Source: BQOK01 sp048388525
GTDB taxonomy: Bacteria > Bacillota > Clostridia > Oscillospirales > Ruminococcaceae
DNA length: 19,837 nucleotides
Assembly: GCF_048388525.1 (NCBI RefSeq)
Contig: NZ_DBGCTQ010000108.1
Span: 1 to 19,837 of the forward strand
Direction of reading: 5' to 3'
Shown: in pieces, positions 13,258-19,837 of the stretch
How the letters are laid out: each line of letters starts with the position of its first letter
Numbering within the stretch: position 1 is the first letter of the stretch
The notes under the pieces: model-generated
Told to the model about the DNA's origin: nothing
The model's input: the letters and a program-made list of their open reading frames with translations, nothing else
Database searches by the model: none
Program-made: the position numbers and the translations under genes

Positions 13258-13266
13258 TGGTATAAT
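13258..13266 (+). promoter_or_regulatory. Extended -10 promoter before the GDPD gene
   Basis: TGGTATAAT gives a TGN extension plus a perfect TATAAT (13261-13266); the -35 region is poor, as is usual for extended -10 promoters. It lies 62 bases before the GDPD start. The rest of the 250-base gap after the ABC operon holds no gene or clear terminator that I can see. Confidence 0.6.
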
Positions 13267-13328
13267 GTCCCCATGAGCAAATTTTCCCAAACAGGGGTTA
13301 ACGTCATTATTCGGAGAGGGAGTGGAGC

Positions 13329-15128
13329 ATGCTGAAGTCTTTGGTCCGGTCGGGCCTGCGGGCAGGGCTGAAAAACTGGCCCTCCATATTGTTTTTTGAA
13401 ATCACCTACAAAATCGCCGGCTATTTGCTGTTCCTGAATCTCTGGGACCTGCTCAAGGTGTCCGCACTGCGGGCCGCAGGGATTTCAGTGATCGGCCAGC
13501 GGAACATCGGCCTGGTTTTCCGCAGCCCCTTCTGTGTGCTGCTGATCCTGTGCTTTTTCTTGTTCCTTGTATACTATGTCTATCTGGAAATCACGGCCCT
13601 GGTTCTTTACTGCGAGGAGGGCTGGCAGGGCCGCTTCGTTTCCATCTGGCCGCTCTGGAAACAGGCTTTTTTGCACTCCCTGGCACTTTTTCAGCCGCGG
13701 AATCTGCCCGTAATCCTGGCCTTGGTGCCCGTGATCGGGCTGTCCGCTCTGCCCCTCACAAGCGGCTTTGCCGGGAAAATACAAATCCCTGAATTTGTAT
13801 TTGACTATCTCAAAGGCGCCCCCAGCCTGTTCGCCGCGTTTCTTGCCGCCATGGCGGCTTTAAACCTTCTGCTTTTTTTCTGTCTTTTCTCCTTTCCCGC
13901 CGTCATTCTGGGCGGGAAGCACTATTGGGGCGCTCTGGGGGAAAGCCGGCGGCTTTTGAAGGGCAGAAAGCTCAAAACGGCGCTCTTTCTTTTAGCCTGT
14001 GTGCTTGCCTTCCTTTTGGCCGCGCTCCTGCTGTCGGCCTGTCTGATCCTTCTTCTCTGGGGCTTCAGCAAGCTGGAATTTGCGCCCGACGGCGGCAAGT
14101 CTGTATTTACGTTCCACTACCTCAAGTGGAGCGCCGCAGGCGGTGTGCTGCTTGGCATCCTGGGGCCGGTGTCGCTGTTCTCCGCGATCCTTTCCCTGTA
14201 CCATCACTACCGCGGTGATCCCCGGCCGGGCGCCGCGCCCGCAAAGCGCACGGTCAAGTCGGTTCTTTTCAGCGGCTTTTTCCTCGCCGCTGCCCTGCTT
14301 GCCCTGATGGTATTCAGCGAAACCGAACTGGGTGGAATCCCTTACTCCGCGCCGCAGGCCGGCATGATCGTGGTATCCCACCGGGCGGGCGCCGCCTTCG
14401 CGCCCGAAAACACCCTGGCTGCGCTGGAATGGTCCATTCGTGAGGGCGCCGGCATGGCCGAGATCGACGTGCAGCAGACCCGGGACGGCGAGTTAATCGT
14501 TCTGCACGACTCCGATTTTCGGCGCGTGGCGGGGCTTGACCAAAAGGTCTGGGAAACCGATTATTCCACGGTGCATTCGCTGGACGCAGGGTCCCATTTT
14601 TCCCCTGCGTTCTCGGGGGAACGGATCCCAACCTTGGGCGAAATGCTGAACGCGGCCAAGGGTCGTATCCGGCTGATGATCGAACTGAAAGCCACCGGGC
14701 ACGAAACCGCGCTGGTGGAACAAACGATCGCCCGGATCCGGGCCGCCGGAATGGAAAACCAGTGTGTCATCGCCTCCATGGATTCTCTCCTGCTCCAAAA
14801 AAGCAAGGAACTCGCCCCCGACATCAATACCGTCTATATCACGATTATGGCTTTCTCCGACCGTTACGATCTCCCCTATGTGGATGGTTACAGTGTGGAA
14901 ACCAGCTTTTTAAACGCCGAACTGGTAACGCAGCTCCATGGCGAGGGAAAAAAGATCTACGCCTGGACTGCCAATTCCGACGCGAACATGCTCAAAATCA
15001 TTCGCATGGGTGCTGACGGTCTGGTCACAGACAATCCGCCCCTGGCAAACTTTTTTCTGAACGTTACCGATCGCAACTATTTTTTGAACTCGCTGACCGA
15101 GCTGCTTTATCCCAAAGTTCCAAATTGA
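13329..15128 (+). CDS. Glycerophosphodiester phosphodiesterase with N-terminal membrane domain
   Basis: The 599-residue protein has a polytopic N-terminal half of about 330 residues with some eight hydrophobic segments, then a GDPD catalytic barrel (about 345-580). Catalytic motifs are HRAGAAFAPENT (His 351, Arg 352, Glu 360, Asn 361), AEIDVQQTRDG (Glu 378, Asp 380) and LIVLHD (His 393), plus MIELKA and VTDNP near the end. Most members have HRG where this has HRA. The family cleaves glycerophosphodiesters to glycerol 3-phosphate and an alcohol; the membrane-domain form probably acts at the membrane on lipid head groups or teichoic-type polymers. The ATG follows GGAGAGGGAGTGGAG. It stands alone after an extended -10 promoter. 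Confidence 0.92.
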   Translation: MLKSLVRSGLRAGLKNWPSILFFEITYKIAGYLLFLNLWDLLKVSALRAAGISVIGQRNIGLVFRSPFCVLLILCFFLFLVYYVYLEITALVLYCEEGWQGRFVSIWPLWKQAFLHSLALFQPRNLPVILALVPVIGLSALPLTSGFAGKIQIPEFVFDYLKGAPSLFAAFLAAMAALNLLLFFCLFSFPAVILGGKHYWGALGESRRLLKGRKLKTALFLLACVLAFLLAALLLSACLILLLWGFSKLEFAPDGGKSVFTFHYLKWSAAGGVLLGILGPVSLFSAILSLYHHYRGDPRPGAAPAKRTVKSVLFSGFFLAAALLALMVFSETELGGIPYSAPQAGMIVVSHRAGAAFAPENTLAALEWSIREGAGMAEIDVQQTRDGELIVLHDSDFRRVAGLDQKVWETDYSTVHSLDAGSHFSPAFSGERIPTLGEMLNAAKGRIRLMIELKATGHETALVEQTIARIRAAGMENQCVIASMDSLLLQKSKELAPDINTVYITIMAFSDRYDLPYVDGYSVETSFLNAELVTQLHGEGKKIYAWTANSDANMLKIIRMGADGLVTDNPPLANFFLNVTDRNYFLNSLTELLYPKVPN

Positions 15129-15220
15129 CCCCCGCCTTGGGGCCGAATCCGGCGCGGGCGTAGGCCCGGGGCGGCTTTTCGCATTTTCGATTTATGATGG
15201 GGAGAATCCCGGGAGCCATT

Positions 15221-16054
15221 ATGTCTGATATCATTGAAGTGACGGATCTTGCCCTGCCGGAACTGGACGTTTTCGCCCGTCTGACAGAAGCCCAGCTGCG
15301 CAGCCGGCTCGAGCCGGAAAAAGGTATTTTTATCGCCGAGAGCCCCAAGGTGATCCAGCGTGCGCTGGACGCCGGGTGCGAGCCAATTTCGCTTTTGATG
15401 GAGCGCAGGCAGATTGAGGGGCAGGCCAGCGGCATCCTTGCCCGCTGCGGCAGCGCGCCCGTCTATACCGCCAGCCGGGAGCTGCTGGCCGGTCTGACCG
15501 GTTATCAGCTGACCCGCGGCGTCCTGTGCGCCATGCGCCGCCCCCACCTGCCCCAGGCGGAGCAGCTCTGTGCCGGCTCACGCCGGATCGCGGTGCTGGA
15601 AGGGATTGTGGATTCCACCAATCTCGGCGCTATCTTCCGGTCCGCAGCCGCGCTGGGGATCGACGCCGTATTGACCACCCCCTCCTGCTGCGATCCCCTT
15701 TGCCGGCGGGCGGTGCGGGTCAGCATGGGCACTGTTTTCCAGGTGCCCTGGGCGTGGATCGGCGCCGATTCCTCCGAATGGCCGCAGCCGGGGCTGGAAC
15801 GTCTGCAAAAGCTGGGCTTTAAAACCGCCGCCATGGCCCTCAGTGATACCGCCCTCAGCATCGAGGACCCCCGGCTCATGAAGGAAGAAAAGCTCGCGAT
15901 CGTGCTGGGCACCGAGGGCGACGGCCTGGCCCCCCGCACAATCGCCGGCTGCGATTACACGGTCCGCATCCCCATGACCCATAATGTGGACTCACTGAAC
16001 GTGGCCGCCGCCAGCGCCGTGGCCTTTTGGCAGCTCCGGGCCAAAAGCGAATGA
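15221..16054 (+). CDS. SpoU/TrmH-family RNA 2'-O-ribose methyltransferase
   Basis: The 277-residue SAM-dependent enzyme has an N-terminal substrate-binding part (about 15-105, with LEPEKGIFIAESPKVIQRAL) and a C-terminal SPOUT knot domain. SpoU motifs are NLGAIFRSA (motif 1), IVLGTEGDGL (motif 2) and IPMTHNVDSLNVAAASAVAFW (in outline IPM...SLNVAAA; motif 3). Members modify rRNA or tRNA ribose; the exact nucleotide cannot be told. I chose the ATG at 15221 with GGGAG 5-6 bases upstream; an in-frame ATG at 15194 has no site. The 92-base gap after the GDPD gene is GC-rich with weak hairpins and no clear promoter. Confidence 0.9.
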   Translation: MSDIIEVTDLALPELDVFARLTEAQLRSRLEPEKGIFIAESPKVIQRALDAGCEPISLLMERRQIEGQASGILARCGSAPVYTASRELLAGLTGYQLTRGVLCAMRRPHLPQAEQLCAGSRRIAVLEGIVDSTNLGAIFRSAAALGIDAVLTTPSCCDPLCRRAVRVSMGTVFQVPWAWIGADSSEWPQPGLERLQKLGFKTAAMALSDTALSIEDPRLMKEEKLAIVLGTEGDGLAPRTIAGCDYTVRIPMTHNVDSLNVAAASAVAFWQLRAKSE

Positions 16055-16095
16055 CTCTACAAAAAAATCATTATAATTCACAAAAACCATTGCAA

Positions 16096-16123
16096 TTGTT
16101 CGTCTAAAATGCTAGACTATAAA
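16096..16123 (+). promoter_or_regulatory. Promoter of the DEAD-box helicase transcript
   Basis: TTGTTC (16096-16101) and TATAAA (16118-16123) are separated by 16 bases in an AT-rich stretch that contrasts with the GC-rich genes around it. A start at about 16130 gives a leader of about 113 bases. Confidence 0.6.
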
Positions 16124-16129
16124 TATTAC

Positions 16130-16242
16130 AGATCTTGTCTTTGCCAAGGTCTGGGTTCGTAGCAGAGAGTTGATACCTTTATGCCACGCGGCATAAAGGT
16201 ATTTTTTTGCGAAAAAGTATTTTGGAAAGTTTAGGAGAATTC
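16130..16242 (+). promoter_or_regulatory. Structured 5' leader with attenuator, DEAD-box helicase gene
   Basis: The leader begins with a small stem AGATCTT/AAGGTCT (16130-16136 with 16146-16152, one G-U pair), then a linker with GTTCGTAGCAGAGAG, then a full intrinsic terminator ending 34 bases before the ATG. AAGGT of the first stem (16146-16150) is also complementary to ACCTT in the terminator 5' arm (16175-16179), a possible though short antiterminator. The arrangement implies premature termination control of the helicase, perhaps by cold, RNA structure or autoregulation. The trigger is not visible. Confidence 0.6.
16173..16208 (+). terminator. Intrinsic terminator inside the helicase leader
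   Basis: ATACCTTTATGCC (16173-16185) and GGCATAAAGGTAT (16190-16202) form a 13-bp perfect stem with an ACGC loop and a run of seven T. It lies after the putative promoter and before the helicase start, so it is an attenuator rather than the terminator of the upstream methyltransferase gene, though it could serve both. Confidence 0.9.
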
Positions 16243-17913
16243 ATGGCAGACGCACTTTTATTCGATTCGTTATCCCTGTCCTCCCCGCTGGCGCGGGCAG
16301 TTTCCGAGCTGGGCTATGCAGAAGCCACCAACATCCAGGCCCAGGCGATCCCCTACCTTTTAAATGGGCGGGACGTTATTGGCCGCAGCAGCACCGGCAC
16401 GGGCAAGACCGCCGCGTTCGGCATTCCCGCCGTGGAATGTGTGGAGGGCGAAAACAAGCGCCCGCAGGTGCTTGTGCTCTCGCCCACCCGGGAGCTTGCA
16501 ATGCAGATCGCGCGGGAAATGCAAAAATACGCAAAATACAAGGAGGGCGTCTGCATCGCCACCGTTTACGGCGGCGCGCCCATGACCGACCAGATCCGTC
16601 TGTTAAAGCGCGCCAACATCGTGATCGGCACCCCGGGCCGCCTGATGGACCACCTGCGCCGCAAGACCCTCAAGCTGAACGACATTAAAATGGTCGTGCT
16701 GGACGAAGCCGACGAAATGCTCAGCATGGGCTTTGTAGAGGACATTCAAACCATTCTGAAACAGGCCCCCGCCGCGCGGCAGACCGTGCTCTTTTCGGCC
16801 ACCATGCCGCCGGCCATCCTCACCATTGCGGAAGAATTTCTCACAGATCCCCAGATGGTGGACGTGATGACCGGCCAGGAAACCCAGGCGGACATCGAGC
16901 AGACCTATTACTACGTGCCGCACTCCAAAAAGCAGGAGGCGCTCTCGCTGCTTTTGCAGCACTCTGGCAGCCGCCGCGCCATCGTGTTCTGCAACACCAA
17001 AAGCATGGTCGACGAACTGGCGGCCCTTTTGCAGAAGCAGGGCGTCAAGGCCGCCGGCCTGCATGGCGATATGACCCAGGCCCTGCGCTCAACCGTCATG
17101 CAGAGCTTCCGCAGCGGCAGCACCCGGGTTCTGGTCGCCACCGACGTGGCTGCCCGCGGCATCGACGTTTCCGACATCGACGCGGTCATCAATTTTGATC
17201 TGCCCCAAAGCTTTGAATATTACGTCCACCGCATTGGCCGTACCGGCCGCGCCGGCAAACAGGGCGTATCCCAAACCTTGATCACCGATGCAAAGCAGGC
17301 TGCCACCCTGCGCGGTCTGATGCGTTTTACCGGCAGCAAAATCTCCGAGCGCAGCCTGCCCACGGGCCAGGATATGATGGAACGCCGGGTGTCTGAAATG
17401 GCTGGGGAGCTTCTGCCGCTGTTGCAGCAGCCCGCGGGCCAGGCGGCACAGCTGCTGGTAAAGCGCCTGCAGGGCGGCGAGGCCTCCGGCATTGGTTCAG
17501 AGCAGATCGCGCTTGCGCTGGCCGAAAAGCTGCTGGGCGGCGACAGCCAGTTCAAAACGCTCGTTATGCCAAAGCTCAAGTCCGCCCCGCAGGCGGCCGG
17601 CAACGCTTCCCCCATGGTCACCGTCACCGCAAACATCGGGCGCAGCGACCGCGTTCTGCCCAACCACTTTGTGGGGGCCATTGCCGAAATTCTGGATATC
17701 CCGGGCAGCAGCGTGGGCAAGATCGACATCGGCCAGGAAGCAACGCGCATCGGCCTGCGGGAGGATGTTGCGGCCGCCCTTATGAACCACAAAAAGGCGA
17801 TCCGCATCAACGGCCGGGAGGTCGCATTCACCGTATCCCACGCCAAGCGGGGCGGCCGGCCGGCCGCCGACCGTTCCAGGCGTGCGCCGCAGCGGCGCAA
17901 ATCCGGCCGATAA
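16243..17913 (+). CDS. DEAD-box ATP-dependent RNA helicase, CsdA/DeaD/DbpA-like
   Basis: The 556-residue RNA helicase carries all core motifs: Q motif (ATNIQAQAIP), motif I SSTGTGKT (49-56), PTRELA, TPGR, DEAD (154-157), SAT, TDVAARGID and HRIGRTGR (from 329). After an Ala/Gln-rich linker, residues about 460-540 look like the DbpA-type RNA-binding domain (TANIGRSDRVLPNHFVGAI...INGREVAF), followed by a basic RGG-like tail. These enzymes remodel structured RNA in ribosome assembly, decay and cold adaptation. Motif I has SST where AQT is usual. I chose the ATG at 16243 behind TTAGGAGAA; an upstream TTG lies in the terminator tail. Monocistronic, closed by a convergent terminator. Confidence 0.94.
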   Translation: MADALLFDSLSLSSPLARAVSELGYAEATNIQAQAIPYLLNGRDVIGRSSTGTGKTAAFGIPAVECVEGENKRPQVLVLSPTRELAMQIAREMQKYAKYKEGVCIATVYGGAPMTDQIRLLKRANIVIGTPGRLMDHLRRKTLKLNDIKMVVLDEADEMLSMGFVEDIQTILKQAPAARQTVLFSATMPPAILTIAEEFLTDPQMVDVMTGQETQADIEQTYYYVPHSKKQEALSLLLQHSGSRRAIVFCNTKSMVDELAALLQKQGVKAAGLHGDMTQALRSTVMQSFRSGSTRVLVATDVAARGIDVSDIDAVINFDLPQSFEYYVHRIGRTGRAGKQGVSQTLITDAKQAATLRGLMRFTGSKISERSLPTGQDMMERRVSEMAGELLPLLQQPAGQAAQLLVKRLQGGEASGIGSEQIALALAEKLLGGDSQFKTLVMPKLKSAPQAAGNASPMVTVTANIGRSDRVLPNHFVGAIAEILDIPGSSVGKIDIGQEATRIGLREDVAAALMNHKKAIRINGREVAFTVSHAKRGGRPAADRSRRAPQRRKSGR

Positions 17914-17928
17914 ACACAAGTCCAAAAT

Positions 17929-17969
17929 AAAACACGGGGGCGCGGCCATTGGCCGCGCCCCCGTGTTTT
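17929..17969. terminator. Bidirectional terminator between convergent genes
   Basis: AAAACACGGGGGCGCGGCC (17929-17947) and its exact complement (17951-17969) form a 19-bp perfect stem with an ATT loop. The A and T ends give a T run on both strands, so it can stop the helicase transcript and the permease operon from the other side. Confidence 0.9.
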
Positions 17970-17996
17970 ATCCTTCAAATTCAGTTTCCTTGCACA

Positions 17997-18872
17997 TCAG
18001 CCCTTGATGGCGCCGCCGGTCACGCCGGCAATGATCTTGTCAGACAGGAATACGTACAGCAGGAACGTGGGCGCAAACACAATCACCACGGCCGCAAACA
18101 TTCCGCCGTAATCGTTGGTGTACTGCATACCCTTCACCATGTTGTACAGGCCCACCGCAATGGGGCGCACCCGCGCCTTGCTGGCGAACAGCATAGACAT
18201 GAAGAACTCGTTCCAGATGGTGATAAAGTTAAAGATGGTCACCGTGATAATGCCGGGCTGTGCCAGGGGGAACATGATCTTCCAAAAGGTCTTGGTGGGG
18301 GTGCAGCCGTCAATAGCAGCCGCCTCCTCAAAGGTAAACGACAGGTTTTGGAAGAACGACAGCAGGAAGAAGATTGCGAACGGCACGTTCATGGCAATGT
18401 ACAAAAAGATGATCAGGCCCCGGGTGTTGGTAAGGCTCAGCTGGGTGATCACCGAGAACAGCGGCATAACAATCATAATGACCGGAATGCCCAGCGCCGT
18501 GGCAAACATATTCTGCAGCAGCATGTTGCCCTTGAAGCGGAAGCGGGACAGCGCGTAGGCCGCAGGGGCCGACACCAGAACAATCAGGGTGCAGGAGATC
18601 GCGGTATAAATGAGGGAGTTCACAAAGAACCCGCTCACCTTCTGAGACTTCCAGGCGTTGGTGTAGTTCTCCCAATGGAAGCCGGAAGCAAACTTAAACA
18701 GCTCGCCGCCCAATATCTCGCGGCTGGTCGAAAGCGAGGCCAGCATCACCCAGCCCACCAGCAGCACAGTGAACACCAGCCAAATGATGCACAGCAGATA
18801 CCCAGGCAGCAGGGGCAGCTCCTTTTTCAGCTTAAAAGGCTCGCGGATCTTCTTTTCTTTGGTTTTGGCCAT
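17997..18872 (-). CDS. Carbohydrate ABC transporter permease, MalG type
   Basis: The 291-residue inner subunit of a sugar importer has a charged N-terminus (MAKTKEKKIREPFK) and six transmembrane segments. The ATPase-docking EAA loop is EEAAAIDGCTPTKTFWKIMFPLAQP (in outline EEAAAIDG...FPLAQP, about residues 193-217). It ends SDKIIAGVTGGAIKG, typical of MalG/MsmG/LacG proteins. I chose the ATG at 18870-18872 with GGGAG upstream; a longer frame to 18902 would overlap the partner gene. It follows the MalF-type gene by 16 bases. The sugar cannot be told. No ATPase is encoded here, as is normal for systems sharing a common MsmK-type ATPase. Confidence 0.9.
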   Translation of the reverse strand: MAKTKEKKIREPFKLKKELPLLPGYLLCIIWLVFTVLLVGWVMLASLSTSREILGGELFKFASGFHWENYTNAWKSQKVSGFFVNSLIYTAISCTLIVLVSAPAAYALSRFRFKGNMLLQNMFATALGIPVIMIVMPLFSVITQLSLTNTRGLIIFLYIAMNVPFAIFFLLSFFQNLSFTFEEAAAIDGCTPTKTFWKIMFPLAQPGIITVTIFNFITIWNEFFMSMLFASKARVRPIAVGLYNMVKGMQYTNDYGGMFAAVVIVFAPTFLLYVFLSDKIIAGVTGGAIKG

Positions 18873-18888
18873 TGTCTGCTCCCCCCCT

Positions 18889-19830
18889 TTACAGTTCCAC
18901 ATCGTCGTTCTTGACGATGAAGTTGGTCAAAGCGAATACCAGCACCACCACAATGGCCATCATCACGCCGATGGCCGCGCCAATGCCGGAATTGCGCACC
19001 GCCTGCGAAGCGTTGGACGAACCGAACACAAGCTCATACATGTAGTTCAGCGGCATGACCGTCTGTGTGGAAAGGTTCACCGGGTCGAACACCTGGCCCC
19101 AGATAAAGAACCCTACGCTGGACACGGTCCACATCACAAGGTTTGTTCGAATGGCGCCCCGCAGCAGCGGCAGGGTGATAAAGCGGAACTTCTGGAACAC
19201 GTTGGCGCCTTCAATGGTGGCGGCCTCGTAGTAATCGTTTCCGATCCGCTCAATGCCGCTCATAAAGATCAGCATATGATAGCCCACCATGCCAAAGCAG
19301 TAAGCCAGCAGCATGCTCCAGAATTTATGGGTGGGGTCGGTCCACAGCACATTGTCCACGCCGAACCAGCCCAGAATGGTGTTCAAAAGGCCGTAGTCCT
19401 CCTTGCTGAGGGCGTAATACAGCCACATGGTACCCATGGCCACCGCCGACACAAGGTTCGGTAAGTAGATCACGCTGCGGAAAAAGCTCTTGCCCCGCAG
19501 GCCGCTGGTCAGCACCACCGCGTATACCAGCGCCAGCAGCATCACCGCCACACCGCCGATCAGCCACAGCTTGCCCAGGTTGAGCATGGCCGATTTGAAC
19601 AGGGTGTCGTTAAAAGAATCGATGTAGTTGGTCACACCGTTGAAGCTCCATGTGGAGACCGGGTCCGTCACGCCTTCCACCTTGAAAAAGCTCATCACGA
19701 TGGTGCGGATCGACGGGTACAGGAACACGATCAGATACAGCAGCACTGCGGGGGTGAGAAACATTACCAGCATTGGTTTGTTCCGGTTGCGCAGCGGGCT
19801 GCCAGACTTTTTCTCTTTTTGCTTTGCCAT
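18889..19830 (-). CDS. Carbohydrate ABC transporter permease, MalF type
   Basis: The 313-residue partner permease has a Lys-rich N-terminus (MAKQKEKKSGS), six transmembrane segments and the EAA loop YYEAATIEGANVFQKFRFITLPLL (in outline EAATIEGA...ITLPLL, about residues 207-230). It forms a heterodimer with the MalG-type subunit, imports an oligosaccharide or glycoside delivered by a binding protein, and depends on an ATPase from elsewhere. The start lies 7 bases from the right edge, so the ribosome site is mostly outside; the next genes upstream, probably a substrate-binding protein, are not in the window. Confidence 0.9.
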   Translation of the reverse strand: MAKQKEKKSGSPLRNRNKPMLVMFLTPAVLLYLIVFLYPSIRTIVMSFFKVEGVTDPVSTWSFNGVTNYIDSFNDTLFKSAMLNLGKLWLIGGVAVMLLALVYAVVLTSGLRGKSFFRSVIYLPNLVSAVAMGTMWLYYALSKEDYGLLNTILGWFGVDNVLWTDPTHKFWSMLLAYCFGMVGYHMLIFMSGIERIGNDYYEAATIEGANVFQKFRFITLPLLRGAIRTNLVMWTVSSVGFFIWGQVFDPVNLSTQTVMPLNYMYELVFGSSNASQAVRNSGIGAAIGVMMAIVVVLVFALTNFIVKNDDVEL

Positions 19831-19837
19831 AGCACAC

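Noticed and set aside
15129..15180. Terminator after the GDPD gene
   Set aside because: The stretch is GC-rich with small possible hairpins, but I could not draw a convincing single stem followed by a T run.
17949..18914. 321-codon plus-strand frame opposite the MalG-type permease
   Set aside because: Antisense to a gene with a clear EAA loop. The translation is His/Gln-rich, and its start lies in the terminator hairpin.
1..19837. CRISPR array
   Set aside because: No regularly spaced repeats of 25-40 bases were seen, and there are no cas genes.

Overview
The window looks like a chromosomal segment of a GC-rich gut-type Clostridia (Firmicutes, probably Oscillospiraceae/Ruminococcaceae). The reasons are a T-box leader on valS, strong Shine-Dalgarno sites, U-tailed intrinsic terminators, near-consensus sigma-A promoters (TTGACA-17-TATAAT), LytTR/GHKL signalling genes, and small ORFs and hairpins like those of Clostridial conjugative elements. 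The genus is inference; no rRNA is present.

Layout. (1) 1-2700, core genes: the 5' part of valS on the minus strand with its T-box leader and promoter, 6-phosphofructokinase (minus), then tRNA-Gln(CUG) and tRNA-Pro(CGG) on the plus strand. A 20-nt copy of the tRNA-Pro 5' end sits 169 bp before the intact gene, and a hairpin-rich element lies between. (2) 2700-4240, a visibly AT-rich island: an XRE regulator with a membrane tail and a PAP2-type membrane phosphatase. (3) 4240-7860, accessory minus-strand genes with signs of decayed mobile DNA: an ECF sigma factor coupled to a membrane anti-sigma-like protein, a LytTR regulator plus DUF3021-like membrane protein, three small ORFs (one TnpW-like) and two related hairpins. 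(4) 7860-13080, a plus-strand signalling and transport block: LytTR response regulator, GHKL sensor kinase, then a three-gene ABC transporter operon (two permeases and a BcrA-like ATPase). Just upstream of the ABC promoter are two direct repeats exactly 21 bp apart, the geometry expected for a LytTR dimer. (5) 13080-17970, core genes: a membrane-domain GDPD, a SpoU-type RNA methyltransferase, and a CsdA/DeaD-like DEAD-box helicase whose leader carries a complete intrinsic terminator just before the start codon. (6) 17970-19837, minus strand: two MalF/MalG-type sugar ABC permeases; their binding protein would lie beyond the right edge.

How the parts work together. valS is probably induced by uncharged tRNA-Val. 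The two-component pair probably drives the neighbouring ABC operon, which would export or resist a peptide or antibiotic, or respond to envelope stress. The ECF operon probably senses an extracytoplasmic signal through its single-pass partner. The helicase is probably controlled by attenuation, for example in response to cold or RNA structure. The most notable structures not explained by genes are the tRNA-Pro fragment with its element, the LytTR direct repeats overlapping a terminator, and the helicase attenuator leader.
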